Below, piece by piece: positions 8,186 through 15,774 of a DNA stretch of 31,984 bases. The notes beneath the pieces are model-generated. The model was not told the DNA's origin, did no database searches, and saw nothing but the letters and a program-made list of their open reading frames with translations. The stretch's first letter is position 1; the number at the start of each line of letters is the position of its first letter. The stretch comes from a virus. The stretch is from IMG/VR virus record IMGVR_UViG_3300042364_000603, positions 1-31,984 of that record; one strand, written 5' to 3'. The translations under genes and the position numbers were made by a program.

Positions 8186-8349
8186 TCGGCAGGCGGCACA
8201 AATTGCGTGCCGTCGTACGTCCACCCAATGTCACACGGGCGGCCATTCAGGGGCACCAGCGTCATCCCGTCGCCGGGGTTGTACGGGCTCACGCCATCCC
8301 AGAGGATGAGGTTGATGACGATCGATTGAGAAACGATTGCGTAGGTCAT
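8182..8349 (-). CDS. small fibre-module protein, 55 aa
   Basis: A short frame from ATG 8349 to TGA 8182-8184 encodes 55 residues beginning [20 protein letters not shown] and ending [14 protein letters not shown]. The end pattern (C-IGW-YDG--F-PP) is typical of small phage proteins and C-terminal segments near tail fibres. It starts 3 bases after the glycine-rich gene and its stop overlaps the next start as ATGA, so it sits cleanly in the operon. It is probably a fibre-associated or fibre-assembly accessory protein; that role is inferred. Confidence 0.75.
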   Translation of the reverse strand: MTYAIVSQSIVINLILWDGVSPYNPGDGMTLVPLNGRPCDIGWTYDGTQFVPPAE

Positions 8350-8352
8350 GGG

Positions 8353-9330
8353 TTAGAAATAGGTGACCACCACTACAATACCGTTCGCTCCTGGACCTCC
8401 TGCGCCGCTGCTGCCGATCCCGTCAAGGCAAGCTCCCCCGGCTCCGCCTCCACCTCCGTACAATCCTCCGGCCCCTCCTGCGCCGCTATCTGCTGTCGTC
8501 AGGGCTGCCCCTCCTCCACCTCCTCCACCAGCGAAAGGTTGATTGAGAATTACGTTTCCACCTGGTCCCCCATTTCGTGCAGGGATTGATTGAATGCCGT
8601 TCGTCCCGCCTCCTCCCGTTAGGAATGAAGCCAAAGACGTGCCACCAACACCGCCCACGCTGCTGCTCGGTGTCGCAGTAAATCCCCCACCACCCCCGCC
8701 ACCACCCGCGCCGACTTGAGCGTTGGTCGGTGTGCCGCCTGACCCCTGCCCTCCGGCCCCTCCTGCGCCGCCGAGGAAAAATGTGCGTTGTGCCGTCACG
8801 CTGCCCGCAGTTCCCGCTGTCATGCTTCCGCCACCTCCACCGCCTCCGCCTCCCGCAAAAACGTAGGTGCCGAATGACGTTGTCCCTCCAGAAACTCCAA
8901 GTTGGCCGTTGGTGCTGTTTTGCGAAACCCCCGCACCGCCTCCGCCGCCTGCGCCGATTGTTACCGTCTCCGTTGAACTTAGCAACGAGGCGTCGATTAG
9001 CCGTTGCGTGAATCCTCCGCCAGCACCTCCGCCGCCTCCGTTACCGGTCGTGCCACTCGCCGTCTTGCGCCCGGATCCTCCGCCTCCACCGCCTCCGATG
9101 GCCACCACATCGCAGATTTTCGCCCCCACCGGTTTTGTCCAGGTGCCCGATGACGTGAAAACCTGGATGTCCGTGCTCGAAAGCGCCGATATTGCCGCCG
9201 TGCTGAGCGCGGTGACACGTCCCGCCGCGTCGACGGTGATTTGTGGGACGGCGGTCGCACCTCCGTACGCACCAGGCGTGACGCCGGTGGTCTTCATCAT
9301 GTCGGATCCGACTTTCGTTAGCTGCGGCAT
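8353..9330 (-). CDS. glycine-rich tail fibre or adhesin, 325 aa
   Basis: Residues 1-60 resemble the end of a fibre shaft ('PQITVDAAGRVTALSTAAIS'). A domain beginning 'VFTSSGTWTKPVGAKI' opens the glycine-rich region, and residues about 76-320 contain repeated runs of 4 to 9 glycines between short polar strands. This is the glycine-rich domain found at tail-fibre tips; T4-type gp38 adhesins present comparable polyglycine ridges with receptor-specific loops between them. It likely binds a host surface receptor. It starts 20 bases after the BNR-like gene. Confidence 0.85.
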   Translation of the reverse strand: MPQLTKVGSDMMKTTGVTPGAYGGATAVPQITVDAAGRVTALSTAAISALSSTDIQVFTSSGTWTKPVGAKICDVVAIGGGGGGGSGRKTASGTTGNGGGGGAGGGFTQRLIDASLLSSTETVTIGAGGGGGAGVSQNSTNGQLGVSGGTTSFGTYVFAGGGGGGGGGSMTAGTAGSVTAQRTFFLGGAGGAGGQGSGGTPTNAQVGAGGGGGGGGFTATPSSSVGGVGGTSLASFLTGGGGTNGIQSIPARNGGPGGNVILNQPFAGGGGGGGAALTTADSGAGGAGGLYGGGGGAGGACLDGIGSSGAGGPGANGIVVVVTYF

Positions 9331-9350
9331 ATCAGAAAAGGGATGTCAAA

Positions 9351-10304
9351 CTATGGGGAGAAATAGGCGGTCTGCGGGTTAAATCCGGCTGCAGCCCGCA
9401 AAAACGGCCCGTTGAACGAAACTTCAACGATTGCCGGATTTGTGCCCGAGACGTCCTGAAACACATTCCCTGTGCTTGAAATCATCGCGCCCGTGGTGCT
9501 CGGAGCACTTTGTTTTGCGTATGCGTAAAACCACAGTCCGGCGGCGTACCCCATTCCGTAAACGGGGTTGCTGTCGTTTTGAAAAGCCGGAGGCACAGTC
9601 GCTTGAAACCAATTCGAGCCATCCGTTGACCACCACAACTGCCGTGCGACATCGAGAGTCGTCGCCCAAAATCGACCACCGGCGAACGAGACATTGCCAA
9701 TGCTTTTACCCGCCAACGCCGAAACACTCGACCACGTCAGGCCGTCCGTCGAGTTTGCCAGCAGCCCGGCATCCATCCCGACAAAAATGTTATTGGCGCC
9801 AGCCACGTTCGTGACTGTGCTCGACACGGTTGCCCACGTCGCAAAATCAGTTGAGCGGCGCAAGCCATTGCCTGAGCTAGAGGCAAGAAAAACATCATTT
9901 TCAAACGCCACAGAATTAATTTGCGAAGCGGCTGCTGTGGCCGCTCCGTTCCAGTTCACGCCATCTTGAGACAGCGCAACATATCCTTGCGACAATCCAG
10001 CACGCCCACCGAACATGATTGTGCCATCGTTAAACGTCGCCGCAAAATTTTCAGGCACCGTGGCCGCGGTAAAAACATCCGCGACAAACTCCCACGCAAT
10101 TCCATCGGCAGACCGAACGATGCGCAGGTAATTGTTGCCCCCGGTGCTGTAGTTAATCGCACCGAACCAATAGCCGAACGCATACACAGGGAATGGGCGA
10201 GGGGCTCGGAAATAGCCAGTCTGCAACCCAGTCAACGGCACCTCGCGCCAACTCTCGCCAATCTGGCCACTCCGGCTTTTGATTAGAGCGCGTAAAACCC
10301 TCAT
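9351..10304 (-). CDS. beta-propeller (BNR/Asp-box-like) fibre protein, 317 aa
   Basis: The start ATG 10304 overlaps the upstream stop as ATGA; a longer frame upstream lies within the previous gene. The protein has five or six repeats with an S-x-D-G-x-x-W core: SADGIAWEF, SQDGVNWNG, STDFATWAT, STDGLTWSS and STDGSNWFQ. Repeats of this kind build sialidase-like or photosystem-assembly-like beta-propellers. Placed among the fibre genes, it is probably a receptor-binding or carbohydrate-binding head. I see no evidence that it is an active glycosidase. GC is slightly lower than in the late genes. Confidence 0.8.
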   Translation of the reverse strand: MRVLRALIKSRSGQIGESWREVPLTGLQTGYFRAPRPFPVYAFGYWFGAINYSTGGNNYLRIVRSADGIAWEFVADVFTAATVPENFAATFNDGTIMFGGRAGLSQGYVALSQDGVNWNGAATAAASQINSVAFENDVFLASSSGNGLRRSTDFATWATVSSTVTNVAGANNIFVGMDAGLLANSTDGLTWSSVSALAGKSIGNVSFAGGRFWATTLDVARQLWWSTDGSNWFQATVPPAFQNDSNPVYGMGYAAGLWFYAYAKQSAPSTTGAMISSTGNVFQDVSGTNPAIVEVSFNGPFLRAAAGFNPQTAYFSP

Positions 10305-12781
10305 GCGGTCAGGTCCCCCACAACGCGCCATGTGTCAGCGGCACATTTAACCGCGCAGACGGTAATGTCTTGGCCCACGGTGCGAAATGCCGACCCGTAA
10401 CTTTTCACGGTCGCACCGACACCAGCGGCGAACAACAAAACCCCCGGTGCACCCTGCACGAACAGGATTTGCGCACCGACCGGAAAAGCCATTGTGGAGT
10501 CGCTCGGCAGCGTCACCGTGCAGGTCTGCGAGAGGTTGTAGATCTCGACCTGTTTGCCGTTGTCGCTCAACGCAGGCGCATACCCGCTGACCGTGTTTGT
10601 GCCGGGGGCTCCCGTGGTCGCAATGGTCAGCGTCGTAAACTCCGGCCCTGTCGGCCCCGTGGCCCCCGTGGGCCCTCCTCCGGGTCCTGTCGCGCCTACT
10701 TCTCCGCGCACGATCCGAACGGCAAGCAGGGCTCCCGAGGCAGGCGCGGAGGCGAACGACACCGTCCCTCCGTTTGCGGCGGAAATCGAATATCCACCGT
10801 TCACCGCTCCCGGGTGCTGGATTGCGGCATCGATCGTGACCAAGTAGGAAGCGGCATCGGTTCCGAGGAATCCCGAAATCGGGAAGAAATCCGCGGTCGT
10901 CCCATCGCCGACAAACTCGGTGAGAACTCCGATCCCGGCGGCTCCCGGCCCCGTCGCGCCCGTGCTTCCGGGGGGGCCGCTTGGTCCCTGGCTTCCGCTT
11001 GGCCCTTGGGGCCCGCTCGGGCCCGAGGCTCCCGGAATTCCGCTGACTCCTTGAATCCCACTCGCACCCGTAGCTCCCACGGTCCCGGGCTGCCCGCTCG
11101 CTCCTTGGAGCCCGCTTGCGCCGGTTGCTCCGACGCTCCCGGGTTCTCCGCTCGGCCCTGTAGCTCCCTGCTGGCCCTGCTGCGTGTACATCACCTGCAC
11201 CGCGGTGAGGATTACCGACGGAATTGCAGGGGCGGGAGCGACAGCGGGAAGCGCTTGGAGCGAAATGTCCGTCGCATCCGTTTGCCAATAAAGTTCGACG
11301 TAATCTCCTCCGATAAGCTTTAGAACGAAATTCACCGTCCCGATCGCGTGGCCGTCAGTACCTCCGTGCGACTCAACAACGCTCCACTTGGAATCTGTAT
11401 CGGGAAGCGCGGTTCCGTTCTTTTGCAGCCAAATGTTCGCGTCGTGGATTTGATTTCCAGCGTTAACCCATTGAACGCTAAACGTGATGGAATAGACCCC
11501 CGGGTTTGCGAACGTGATGCGCGAACCGGAGACGACGGAAACCCCGGTTCCCTCGGCGTCGAAATTATTGAATGTAACCGCGTAGCCGGTGTTCGGGGCG
11601 CTCGCAACTTGGTCTTGAGTAGACCAGAAAGAACCCCAGTAACCCTGCGCCCCTCCGACTCCCGCGGGCCCTGTCGCTCCGGTCGATCCTACGGTCCCGG
11701 GGGTCCCGCTAACCCCCTGTAACCCGCTCGCGCCCGTGGCCCCAGGCTCTCCCGCTTGCCCGCTTGCGCCGGTTGCTCCGACGGTTCCGGGGGTGCCAGA
11801 AACTCCAGCAAGACCGCTTGGCCCGGTCGCGCCGGTAGCGCCGTTTTGCCCGTCTGATCCTGCGGGCCCCGTTGAGCCAGTTGCGCCGACGCTTCCGGGA
11901 CTTCCTGAAGCGCCGGGGGCACCTGAACTTCCCGAGGGCCCGGCGGGTCCGGTTGCTCCTGTGGAGCCGACACTTCCGGGAGTGCCCGAGGGCCCAACGC
12001 TTCCGCTCGGGCCGCTGCTGCCCGTGGCTCCCGCGGGTCCCGGGACGGTCGATGCGGGTCCCGTGCTCCCGGTCGCCCCTTGGTCACCTTTTTCCCCGCG
12101 CAATCCCGAGGGGCCGATGATGCTTTGCCCCGTCGCGCCCGTGGCCCCTTGTTCACCGGAGGGCCCTGAAGCTCCAACATTTCCGGCAACACCGGTTGCG
12201 CCCGTGCTCCCGGCAGGCCCGGGAGTTGTCGACGCTGGACCCGTGCTGCCCGTGGCTCCGACTTCCCCCGCGATCCCGGATGGCCCGGTCGCGCCGGTGA
12301 CGGATGCGCCACTCGGTCCCGTGCTCCCAGTCGCCCCGACGGGCCCAGGGACGGTCGATGTGGGCCCGGTTGCGCCGGTAGATCCCACATCTCCTTTTTC
12401 TCCGCGCAATCCCGAGGGGCCAATGATGCTTTGACCGCTCGGCCCCGTGCTCCCACGTTCACCGCTCGGCCCGGTCGCGCCGCTAGCTCCAACGGGCCCT
12501 GCATTTCCAGCGCTCCCGCTTGGCCCTGTGCTCCCGGTCGCTCCGACTTCTCCGGCAACACCCGAGGGTCCTGTCGCTCCGAGGCCGGTCGCTCCGGTCG
12601 CTCCGACCAACCCAGACGCCCCGGGAACTCCGCTTACACCCTGAATCCCTGAACTCCCGGTCGCCCCGGCTTGCCCGGTTGCGCCCGCGGGCCCTGAGGG
12701 TCCCTGGGGCCCTCCCGGCGCTCCGGGGGCTCCAGTCTGAATCTCACAAACGACAATCTCGCAGGAATCGTTGCAGCTCAT
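10301..12781 (-). CDS. large collagen-like tail fibre with C1q/TNF-like globular domain, 826 aa
   Basis: Residues about 17-378 are long Gly-X-Y arrays (GATGPSG, GSTGPAG, GLRGEKGD), expected to form a trimeric collagen-like shaft. Residues about 380-525 are a beta-rich domain with 'GSRITFANPGVYSITFSVQW' that looks like a C1q/TNF jelly-roll. A second collagen stretch follows (about 530-615), then an FVGDGTT domain (about 620-697) shared with the 193-aa fibre, and a C-terminal domain containing 'LSQTCTVTLPSDS'. The N-terminus has four Cys in 13 residues. Start ATG 12781 overlaps the upstream stop. It is probably the main fibre. Collagen repeat DNA is recombination-prone, so length may vary among relatives. 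Confidence 0.88.
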   Translation of the reverse strand: MSCNDSCEIVVCEIQTGAPGAPGGPQGPSGPAGATGQAGATGSSGIQGVSGVPGASGLVGATGATGLGATGPSGVAGEVGATGSTGPSGSAGNAGPVGASGATGPSGERGSTGPSGQSIIGPSGLRGEKGDVGSTGATGPTSTVPGPVGATGSTGPSGASVTGATGPSGIAGEVGATGSTGPASTTPGPAGSTGATGVAGNVGASGPSGEQGATGATGQSIIGPSGLRGEKGDQGATGSTGPASTVPGPAGATGSSGPSGSVGPSGTPGSVGSTGATGPAGPSGSSGAPGASGSPGSVGATGSTGPAGSDGQNGATGATGPSGLAGVSGTPGTVGATGASGQAGEPGATGASGLQGVSGTPGTVGSTGATGPAGVGGAQGYWGSFWSTQDQVASAPNTGYAVTFNNFDAEGTGVSVVSGSRITFANPGVYSITFSVQWVNAGNQIHDANIWLQKNGTALPDTDSKWSVVESHGGTDGHAIGTVNFVLKLIGGDYVELYWQTDATDISLQALPAVAPAPAIPSVILTAVQVMYTQQGQQGATGPSGEPGSVGATGASGLQGASGQPGTVGATGASGIQGVSGIPGASGPSGPQGPSGSQGPSGPPGSTGATGPGAAGIGVLTEFVGDGTTADFFPISGFLGTDAASYLVTIDAAIQHPGAVNGGYSISAANGGTVSFASAPASGALLAVRIVRGEVGATGPGGGPTGATGPTGPEFTTLTIATTGAPGTNTVSGYAPALSDNGKQVEIYNLSQTCTVTLPSDSTMAFPVGAQILFVQGAPGVLLFAAGVGATVKSYGSAFRTVGQDITVCAVKCAADTWRVVGDLTA

Positions 12782-13110
12782 AATTCGGTAACACTCCCGG
12801 ATATCGTGACCTTACCTTCGAGCAAACGCAGCTTCCGCGCGTCGGGAAGCGTGGCGAGCAGATCCCACCGAGCGTTCTGGGCTTGGAGGTTGTCGGTCGT
12901 CGCGGCATCGAGACCGATCCGAAGCGTTTGAGTGTCCGAATCAAGGGACACATCGAAATCCGCCAAAAGGGTTCCATCGACCGTGGTGCGGAGTTGAGCG
13001 GCGAAGGACCACTCGCTCAGGTCCTGGACCTCCTCGTTAATTTTTACCCGGAGGCCAAGCGCGAAGTCCGCTCCCTCCTCGATCGTGAAGTTATAAAGAC
13101 CCGCGGGCAT
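12778..13110 (-). CDS. small fibre-base structural protein, 110 aa
   Basis: This first gene of the leftward module starts MPAGLYNFTIEEGADFALGL and continues as a beta-rich protein with 'DLSEWSFAAQLRTTVDG'. Proteins of this size and N-terminal form, M-A-G-Y-x-I-x-x-G-A-x-F followed by a D-L-x-x-(Y/W) strand, are common beside tail fibres, and I take it as a fibre attachment or baseplate-periphery subunit. No clear Shine-Dalgarno site precedes ATG 13110. Its stop overlaps the fibre start by ATGA. Confidence 0.75.
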   Translation of the reverse strand: MPAGLYNFTIEEGADFALGLRVKINEEVQDLSEWSFAAQLRTTVDGTLLADFDVSLDSDTQTLRIGLDAATTDNLQAQNARWDLLATLPDARKLRLLEGKVTISGSVTEL

Positions 13111-13170
13111 ACGGTCGCAGGCTTGTCAAATCCTGCAAAAAAGGTTGCGCGCGGTCCTGTCGGAGTCTAA

Positions 13171-13194
13171 GAAGAGAGTTGCAACACACTCTTC
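13171..13194. promoter_or_regulatory. inverted repeat, possible operator
   Basis: GAAGAG (13171-13176) and CTCTTC (13189-13194) are inverted around an inner perfect palindrome GTTGCAAC (13178-13185). It lies 60-85 bases upstream of the first leftward gene, a fitting place for a regulator site. The binding protein is unknown. Confidence 0.35.
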
Positions 13195-13240
13195 GCCCTC
13201 TCGGGATTGCGGCAACGCCCTCGAGAGGGCGGTTTGTTTT
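13195..13240 (+). terminator. rightward terminator-like hairpin
   Basis: GCCCTCTCG (13195-13203) and CGAGAGGGC (13222-13230) form a perfect 9-bp stem with an 18-base loop, followed by GGTTTGTTTT. The T-tract is interrupted, so efficiency is uncertain. No plus-strand gene precedes it within 6 kb. Confidence 0.5.
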
Positions 13241-13400
13241 GAGGGCTGGCGTGGATTGACTTTGGGGGCCGAGCGGCGCGGATCTGGCGAGACACAACCG
13301 GCTGTGTGGATGCCACTCGGCAACTTCAGAGCCGAAACGCATTGACGCCCACGGAATTTCCGGCCACTTTCTCAGAGTCAACTTGTCGTTCATTGTTTGC

Positions 13401-13432
13401 CCGTGGCTCCGGTGTGGGCCACGGGTTTTTTC
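13401..13432 (+). terminator. rho-independent terminator, rightward
   Basis: CCCGTGGC (13401-13408) pairs with GCCACGGG (13419-13426) across a 10-base loop and is followed by TTTTTT (13427-13432). It stands 12 bases before the glycosyltransferase start, on the same strand, so it would stop rightward transcripts arriving from the antisense of the fibre module, or attenuate the early transcript. Confidence 0.75.
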
Positions 13433-13444
13433 TTCCTCCGAAAT

Positions 13445-14596
13445 ATGAAATTCCACTGCCCTGGGCTACCTCACACGGTAACGTCGCCCGAGTACAACGC
13501 TTGTGCATTCACGCAAAAGGTGCTCAAGCTTTGCAAAGGCCTCACGCGTGCGGGACATGAGGTTATTCACTACGGCCACGAAGACTCCGCGGTTGAATGT
13601 ACGCGACATGTTTCGGTGAGTTTCAATCGAGACCTCGAAGCGGCTTACGGTTCGTACAACTGGCGGAAGGAATTCTTTCGGCACGACACGAATGACGTGG
13701 CCTACCGAAACTTCTCCGACCGCTGCAATGCGGAATTGCGGCTTTCCAAGGCTCCCGGGGACTTCCTTTTGATTCCGTTCGGGTTCGGTCACGAACGGAT
13801 TGCAAAGGCAAATCAGGATCTTTTCGTCGTCGAATCTGGGATCGGGTATCCGTGGGTTCTCCCGCGGGAAGTCGCTCGGTGGAAGGTTTTCGAGTCTTAC
13901 GCGGTCAGAAACGCGGTACACGGTGGCGACCGGGTTTCCCGGGCGAACAATGATGATTATGAGGTCGTAATTCCGAACTATTTTGAGGCGGACGACTTCG
14001 GCCCCGTGTCACCCTCGAGAGGGTATGTGCTCTACCTTGGACGCATCACCAGGGCGAAAGGAATCCACATTGTGATTGAGGCGTGCCAGAGGGCCGGGAA
14101 GCGCCTTCTAATTGCGGGGCAGGGTGATTTATCGAAAGAATACTCCGGGGGCTTGGAAGGGGTGGAAGTACTCGGCTATGCGGACAAAGCGACGAGACAG
14201 AAGCTCATGCGGGAAGCGGAGTGCCTTATGATCCCGAGCCAGTACATCGAACCCTTCGGCGGAGTCGCCGTGGAGGCAATGATGAGCGGAACGCCGGTCG
14301 TCACTTCGGACACGGGCGCTTTCACCGAGTGGGTCGTTCAAGGCCGCAACGGGTACCGATGCCGCACAATGGGGCAGTACGTTTGGGCCCTCAACAACGT
14401 GCAGCTCCTAGACCGATGGCTGATTCGGTTGTTTGCGATTCGAAACTTCTCACTCGAAGCGGTCATCCCGCAATTCATCGAATATTTTCAAACCATCGCA
14501 GACACCCGGGAGGGGGCGGGGTGGTACGAACCGCACAAAGCCGGGAGGCTAGCAATCGGCAGCTTGAGCTTTTCAGCACTCTATGAGAACGACTGA
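13445..14596 (+). CDS. glycosyltransferase, GT-B fold, GT4-like
   Basis: This 383-residue protein has the C-terminal nucleotide-sugar half of GT4 enzymes: 'YVLYLGRITRAKGIHIVIEA' (residues 194-213, with the Gly-Arg and Lys phosphate contacts) and an E-x7-E motif (Glu269 and Glu277, 'EPFGGVAVE') followed by 'GTPVVTSDTGAF'. The N-terminal acceptor half begins MKFHCPGLPHTVTSPEYNAC. Start ATG 13445 comes right after a terminator; the frame is open to 13397 but that would run through the hairpin. The acceptor is unknown: host envelope glycan, virion protein or modified DNA are possible. It heads the early module and overlaps the next gene. Confidence 0.88.
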   Translation: MKFHCPGLPHTVTSPEYNACAFTQKVLKLCKGLTRAGHEVIHYGHEDSAVECTRHVSVSFNRDLEAAYGSYNWRKEFFRHDTNDVAYRNFSDRCNAELRLSKAPGDFLLIPFGFGHERIAKANQDLFVVESGIGYPWVLPREVARWKVFESYAVRNAVHGGDRVSRANNDDYEVVIPNYFEADDFGPVSPSRGYVLYLGRITRAKGIHIVIEACQRAGKRLLIAGQGDLSKEYSGGLEGVEVLGYADKATRQKLMREAECLMIPSQYIEPFGGVAVEAMMSGTPVVTSDTGAFTEWVVQGRNGYRCRTMGQYVWALNNVQLLDRWLIRLFAIRNFSLEAVIPQFIEYFQTIADTREGAGWYEPHKAGRLAIGSLSFSALYEND

Positions 14597-15035
14597 ACCG
14601 TCGTACCGCTGGAATCCCGCGGAGATTGATCGCCCGGAGGAGTTGCTAGCGGAGTCTCTCGGGTTGTCGGTGGAACAGGCGCTCCGGGTGATTGCGTGGG
14701 AACAGTCGCTCAGGCAGGGGGAGCAAATCACCGCGGGGTCGGAAACGCTTCTCGCGGTTATTCGGCTTTTCTGGCGGTACGGGCAGAATTCCCGGATGCT
14801 TGCGCTCGCTCTCGCTTTTGCGGCGGGGCTTGATAGGCAACTCCCCTTCCGGTCGATGAGGGAAGCGGCCGCGGCGAACGGGTACACGGTCGCGCAGCTC
14901 TCAAAACTTGTCCGAACGGTACAGGACACTCTGAACCTTCCGCGAACCGCCCATAACAAAACCGACGAGGCGGTCGAACAGTACGCGGCCGTGCAAAAGG
15001 CAAATCACCACACCCGGAGGAAATTTCGACTGTGA
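14583..15035 (+). CDS. unknown early protein, 150 aa
   Basis: ATG 14583 lies 14 bases inside the end of the glycosyltransferase gene. The protein is mostly helical: 'LLAESLGLSVEQALRVIAWEQ' early, a central hydrophobic helix ('RMLALALAFAAGLDRQL') and 'AAAANGYTVAQLSKLVRTVQD', which resembles a helix-turn-helix. It ends with basic residues. A DNA-binding regulatory role is possible but not shown. It is followed by a GTGA-coupled gene. Confidence 0.7.
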   Translation: MRTTEPSYRWNPAEIDRPEELLAESLGLSVEQALRVIAWEQSLRQGEQITAGSETLLAVIRLFWRYGQNSRMLALALAFAAGLDRQLPFRSMREAAAANGYTVAQLSKLVRTVQDTLNLPRTAHNKTDEAVEQYAAVQKANHHTRRKFRL

Positions 15036-15622
15036 ACGCAAACGAACTTATCACCACCCACGGGCTGAACCTGGACCACATCCGCTCGGAGGATCAGGCC
15101 CGAGAAGTGTTCAAGCTCCTCCAATGGGCGAACGACGACCTTTTGTTTGCTCTCGGGGACTGGATCAAAATTTCCGCGGAGCGCTTTGGTCGCGAGTTCG
15201 TGAACAGCCAACTGGAGTTTGCGTCGTTCTCATTCTCCGATTGCGCAAAAGCTTTTGACGTGGCGTCCCGGATTCCCTGGCACAAACGGAACCGGGAACT
15301 CAGCTTCCAACATCACGCGGTAGCAGCGCGCGCGGAACAGCCTGAGCTAGCGCTGGAATGGGCCGCTAAGGAGGCTCTGACTCCGGGGGAACTTGCTCAC
15401 GCGGTACGGGCCAAGGTAAGGCTTACAAAGGCAGAAATCGCAGCGCAGCGGGAGACAGCGGGATTCGTGTCTCCGTCGTTCATCGCGCAGCGGTTTCGCG
15501 TTTGGCTCGAACGGGTTCCGCGGTCGGAATGGACCCCGGAGGATAAGCGGGCTATTTTCGACGAACTCCGGGAACTCAGGGACTTTTTGCGCGGGTTGGA
15601 GCGGGACTTGGAACTTTTGTAA
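15032..15622 (+). CDS. DNA-binding-like early protein, 196 aa
   Basis: GTG 15032 overlaps the previous stop as GTGA and follows a GGAGGA site. Residues 28-90 contain 'LLFALGDWIKISAERFGREF', then 'SFSDCAKAFDVASRIPWHKR' and 'LSFQHHAVAARAEQPE'. This series is typical of a family of small phage proteins in which a helix-turn-helix precedes an S-x-x-H-H helix; they are usually annotated as DNA-binding or replication-associated of unknown detail. The C-terminal part is a charged helix ending ERDLELL. Function not established. Confidence 0.75.
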   Translation: MNANELITTHGLNLDHIRSEDQAREVFKLLQWANDDLLFALGDWIKISAERFGREFVNSQLEFASFSFSDCAKAFDVASRIPWHKRNRELSFQHHAVAARAEQPELALEWAAKEALTPGELAHAVRAKVRLTKAEIAAQRETAGFVSPSFIAQRFRVWLERVPRSEWTPEDKRAIFDELRELRDFLRGLERDLELL

Positions 15623-15774
15623 AAATATTTTTGCAATGTAACCCACTAGAACCAAAGCGGTTTTCGTGGGCGCAAAATCTTTTTGTAAAAAAAGTGTAGA
15701 CCGCGGAGCGGGGTCGGATAGGTTGCGAATCGTCAGCACGGCGCTGGCAAAACAAACAACTGACTCGAACGACA
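15623..15774 (+). other. AT-rich intergenic gap with hairpin
   Basis: This 152-bp gap is much richer in A and T than the surroundings in its first 80 bases. A hairpin spans 15642-15670 (CCCAC/GTGGG with inner GAACC/GGTTT), followed after ten bases by a short T-run and then an A-run. It may be a weak terminator, a promoter region for the next gene, or both. Confidence 0.45.

Larger units (their letters stand above)
13111..13444. other. divergent intergenic region between fibre and early modules
   Basis: This 334-bp stretch holds no convincing gene and must contain the starts of leftward fibre transcription and probably of rightward early transcription. It has a GAAGAG/CTCTTC inverted repeat enclosing GTTGCAAC (13171-13194), which could be an operator, and two rightward terminator-like hairpins annotated separately. 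I found no promoter with both good -35 and -10 boxes, so the polymerase specificity is unknown. Confidence 0.7.

Noticed and set aside
8867-9382. Plus-strand Pro-rich open frame, 171 codons
   Set aside because: Antisense of the glycine-rich adhesin; reversed Gly codons give proline. No independent support.
7604-10304. Diversity-generating retroelement acting on the fibre genes
   Set aside because: No reverse transcriptase and no template/variable repeat pair with A-specific changes were found.
11736-12434. Plus-strand open frame of 232 codons rich in Pro and Ala
   Set aside because: It is the exact antisense of the collagen-like repeat; Gly-X-Y codons read in reverse give stop-free Pro/Ala-rich frames. 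No ribosome-binding site or domain.
7604-12781. Short-period repeats in the fibre region as a CRISPR array
   Set aside because: The period is 9 or multiples of 3 and encodes Gly-X-Y; there are no spacers of constant length.
13120-13140. GCAGG/CCTGC hairpin followed by an A-run as a terminator
   Set aside because: On the plus strand it is followed by A rather than T, and on the minus strand the T-run comes before the stem, so it cannot terminate either way.
13111-13444. Sigma70 promoters such as TTGACT at about 13256 and TTGACG at about 13342
   Set aside because: Neither has an acceptable -10 at 16-18 bases, so I list no promoter.
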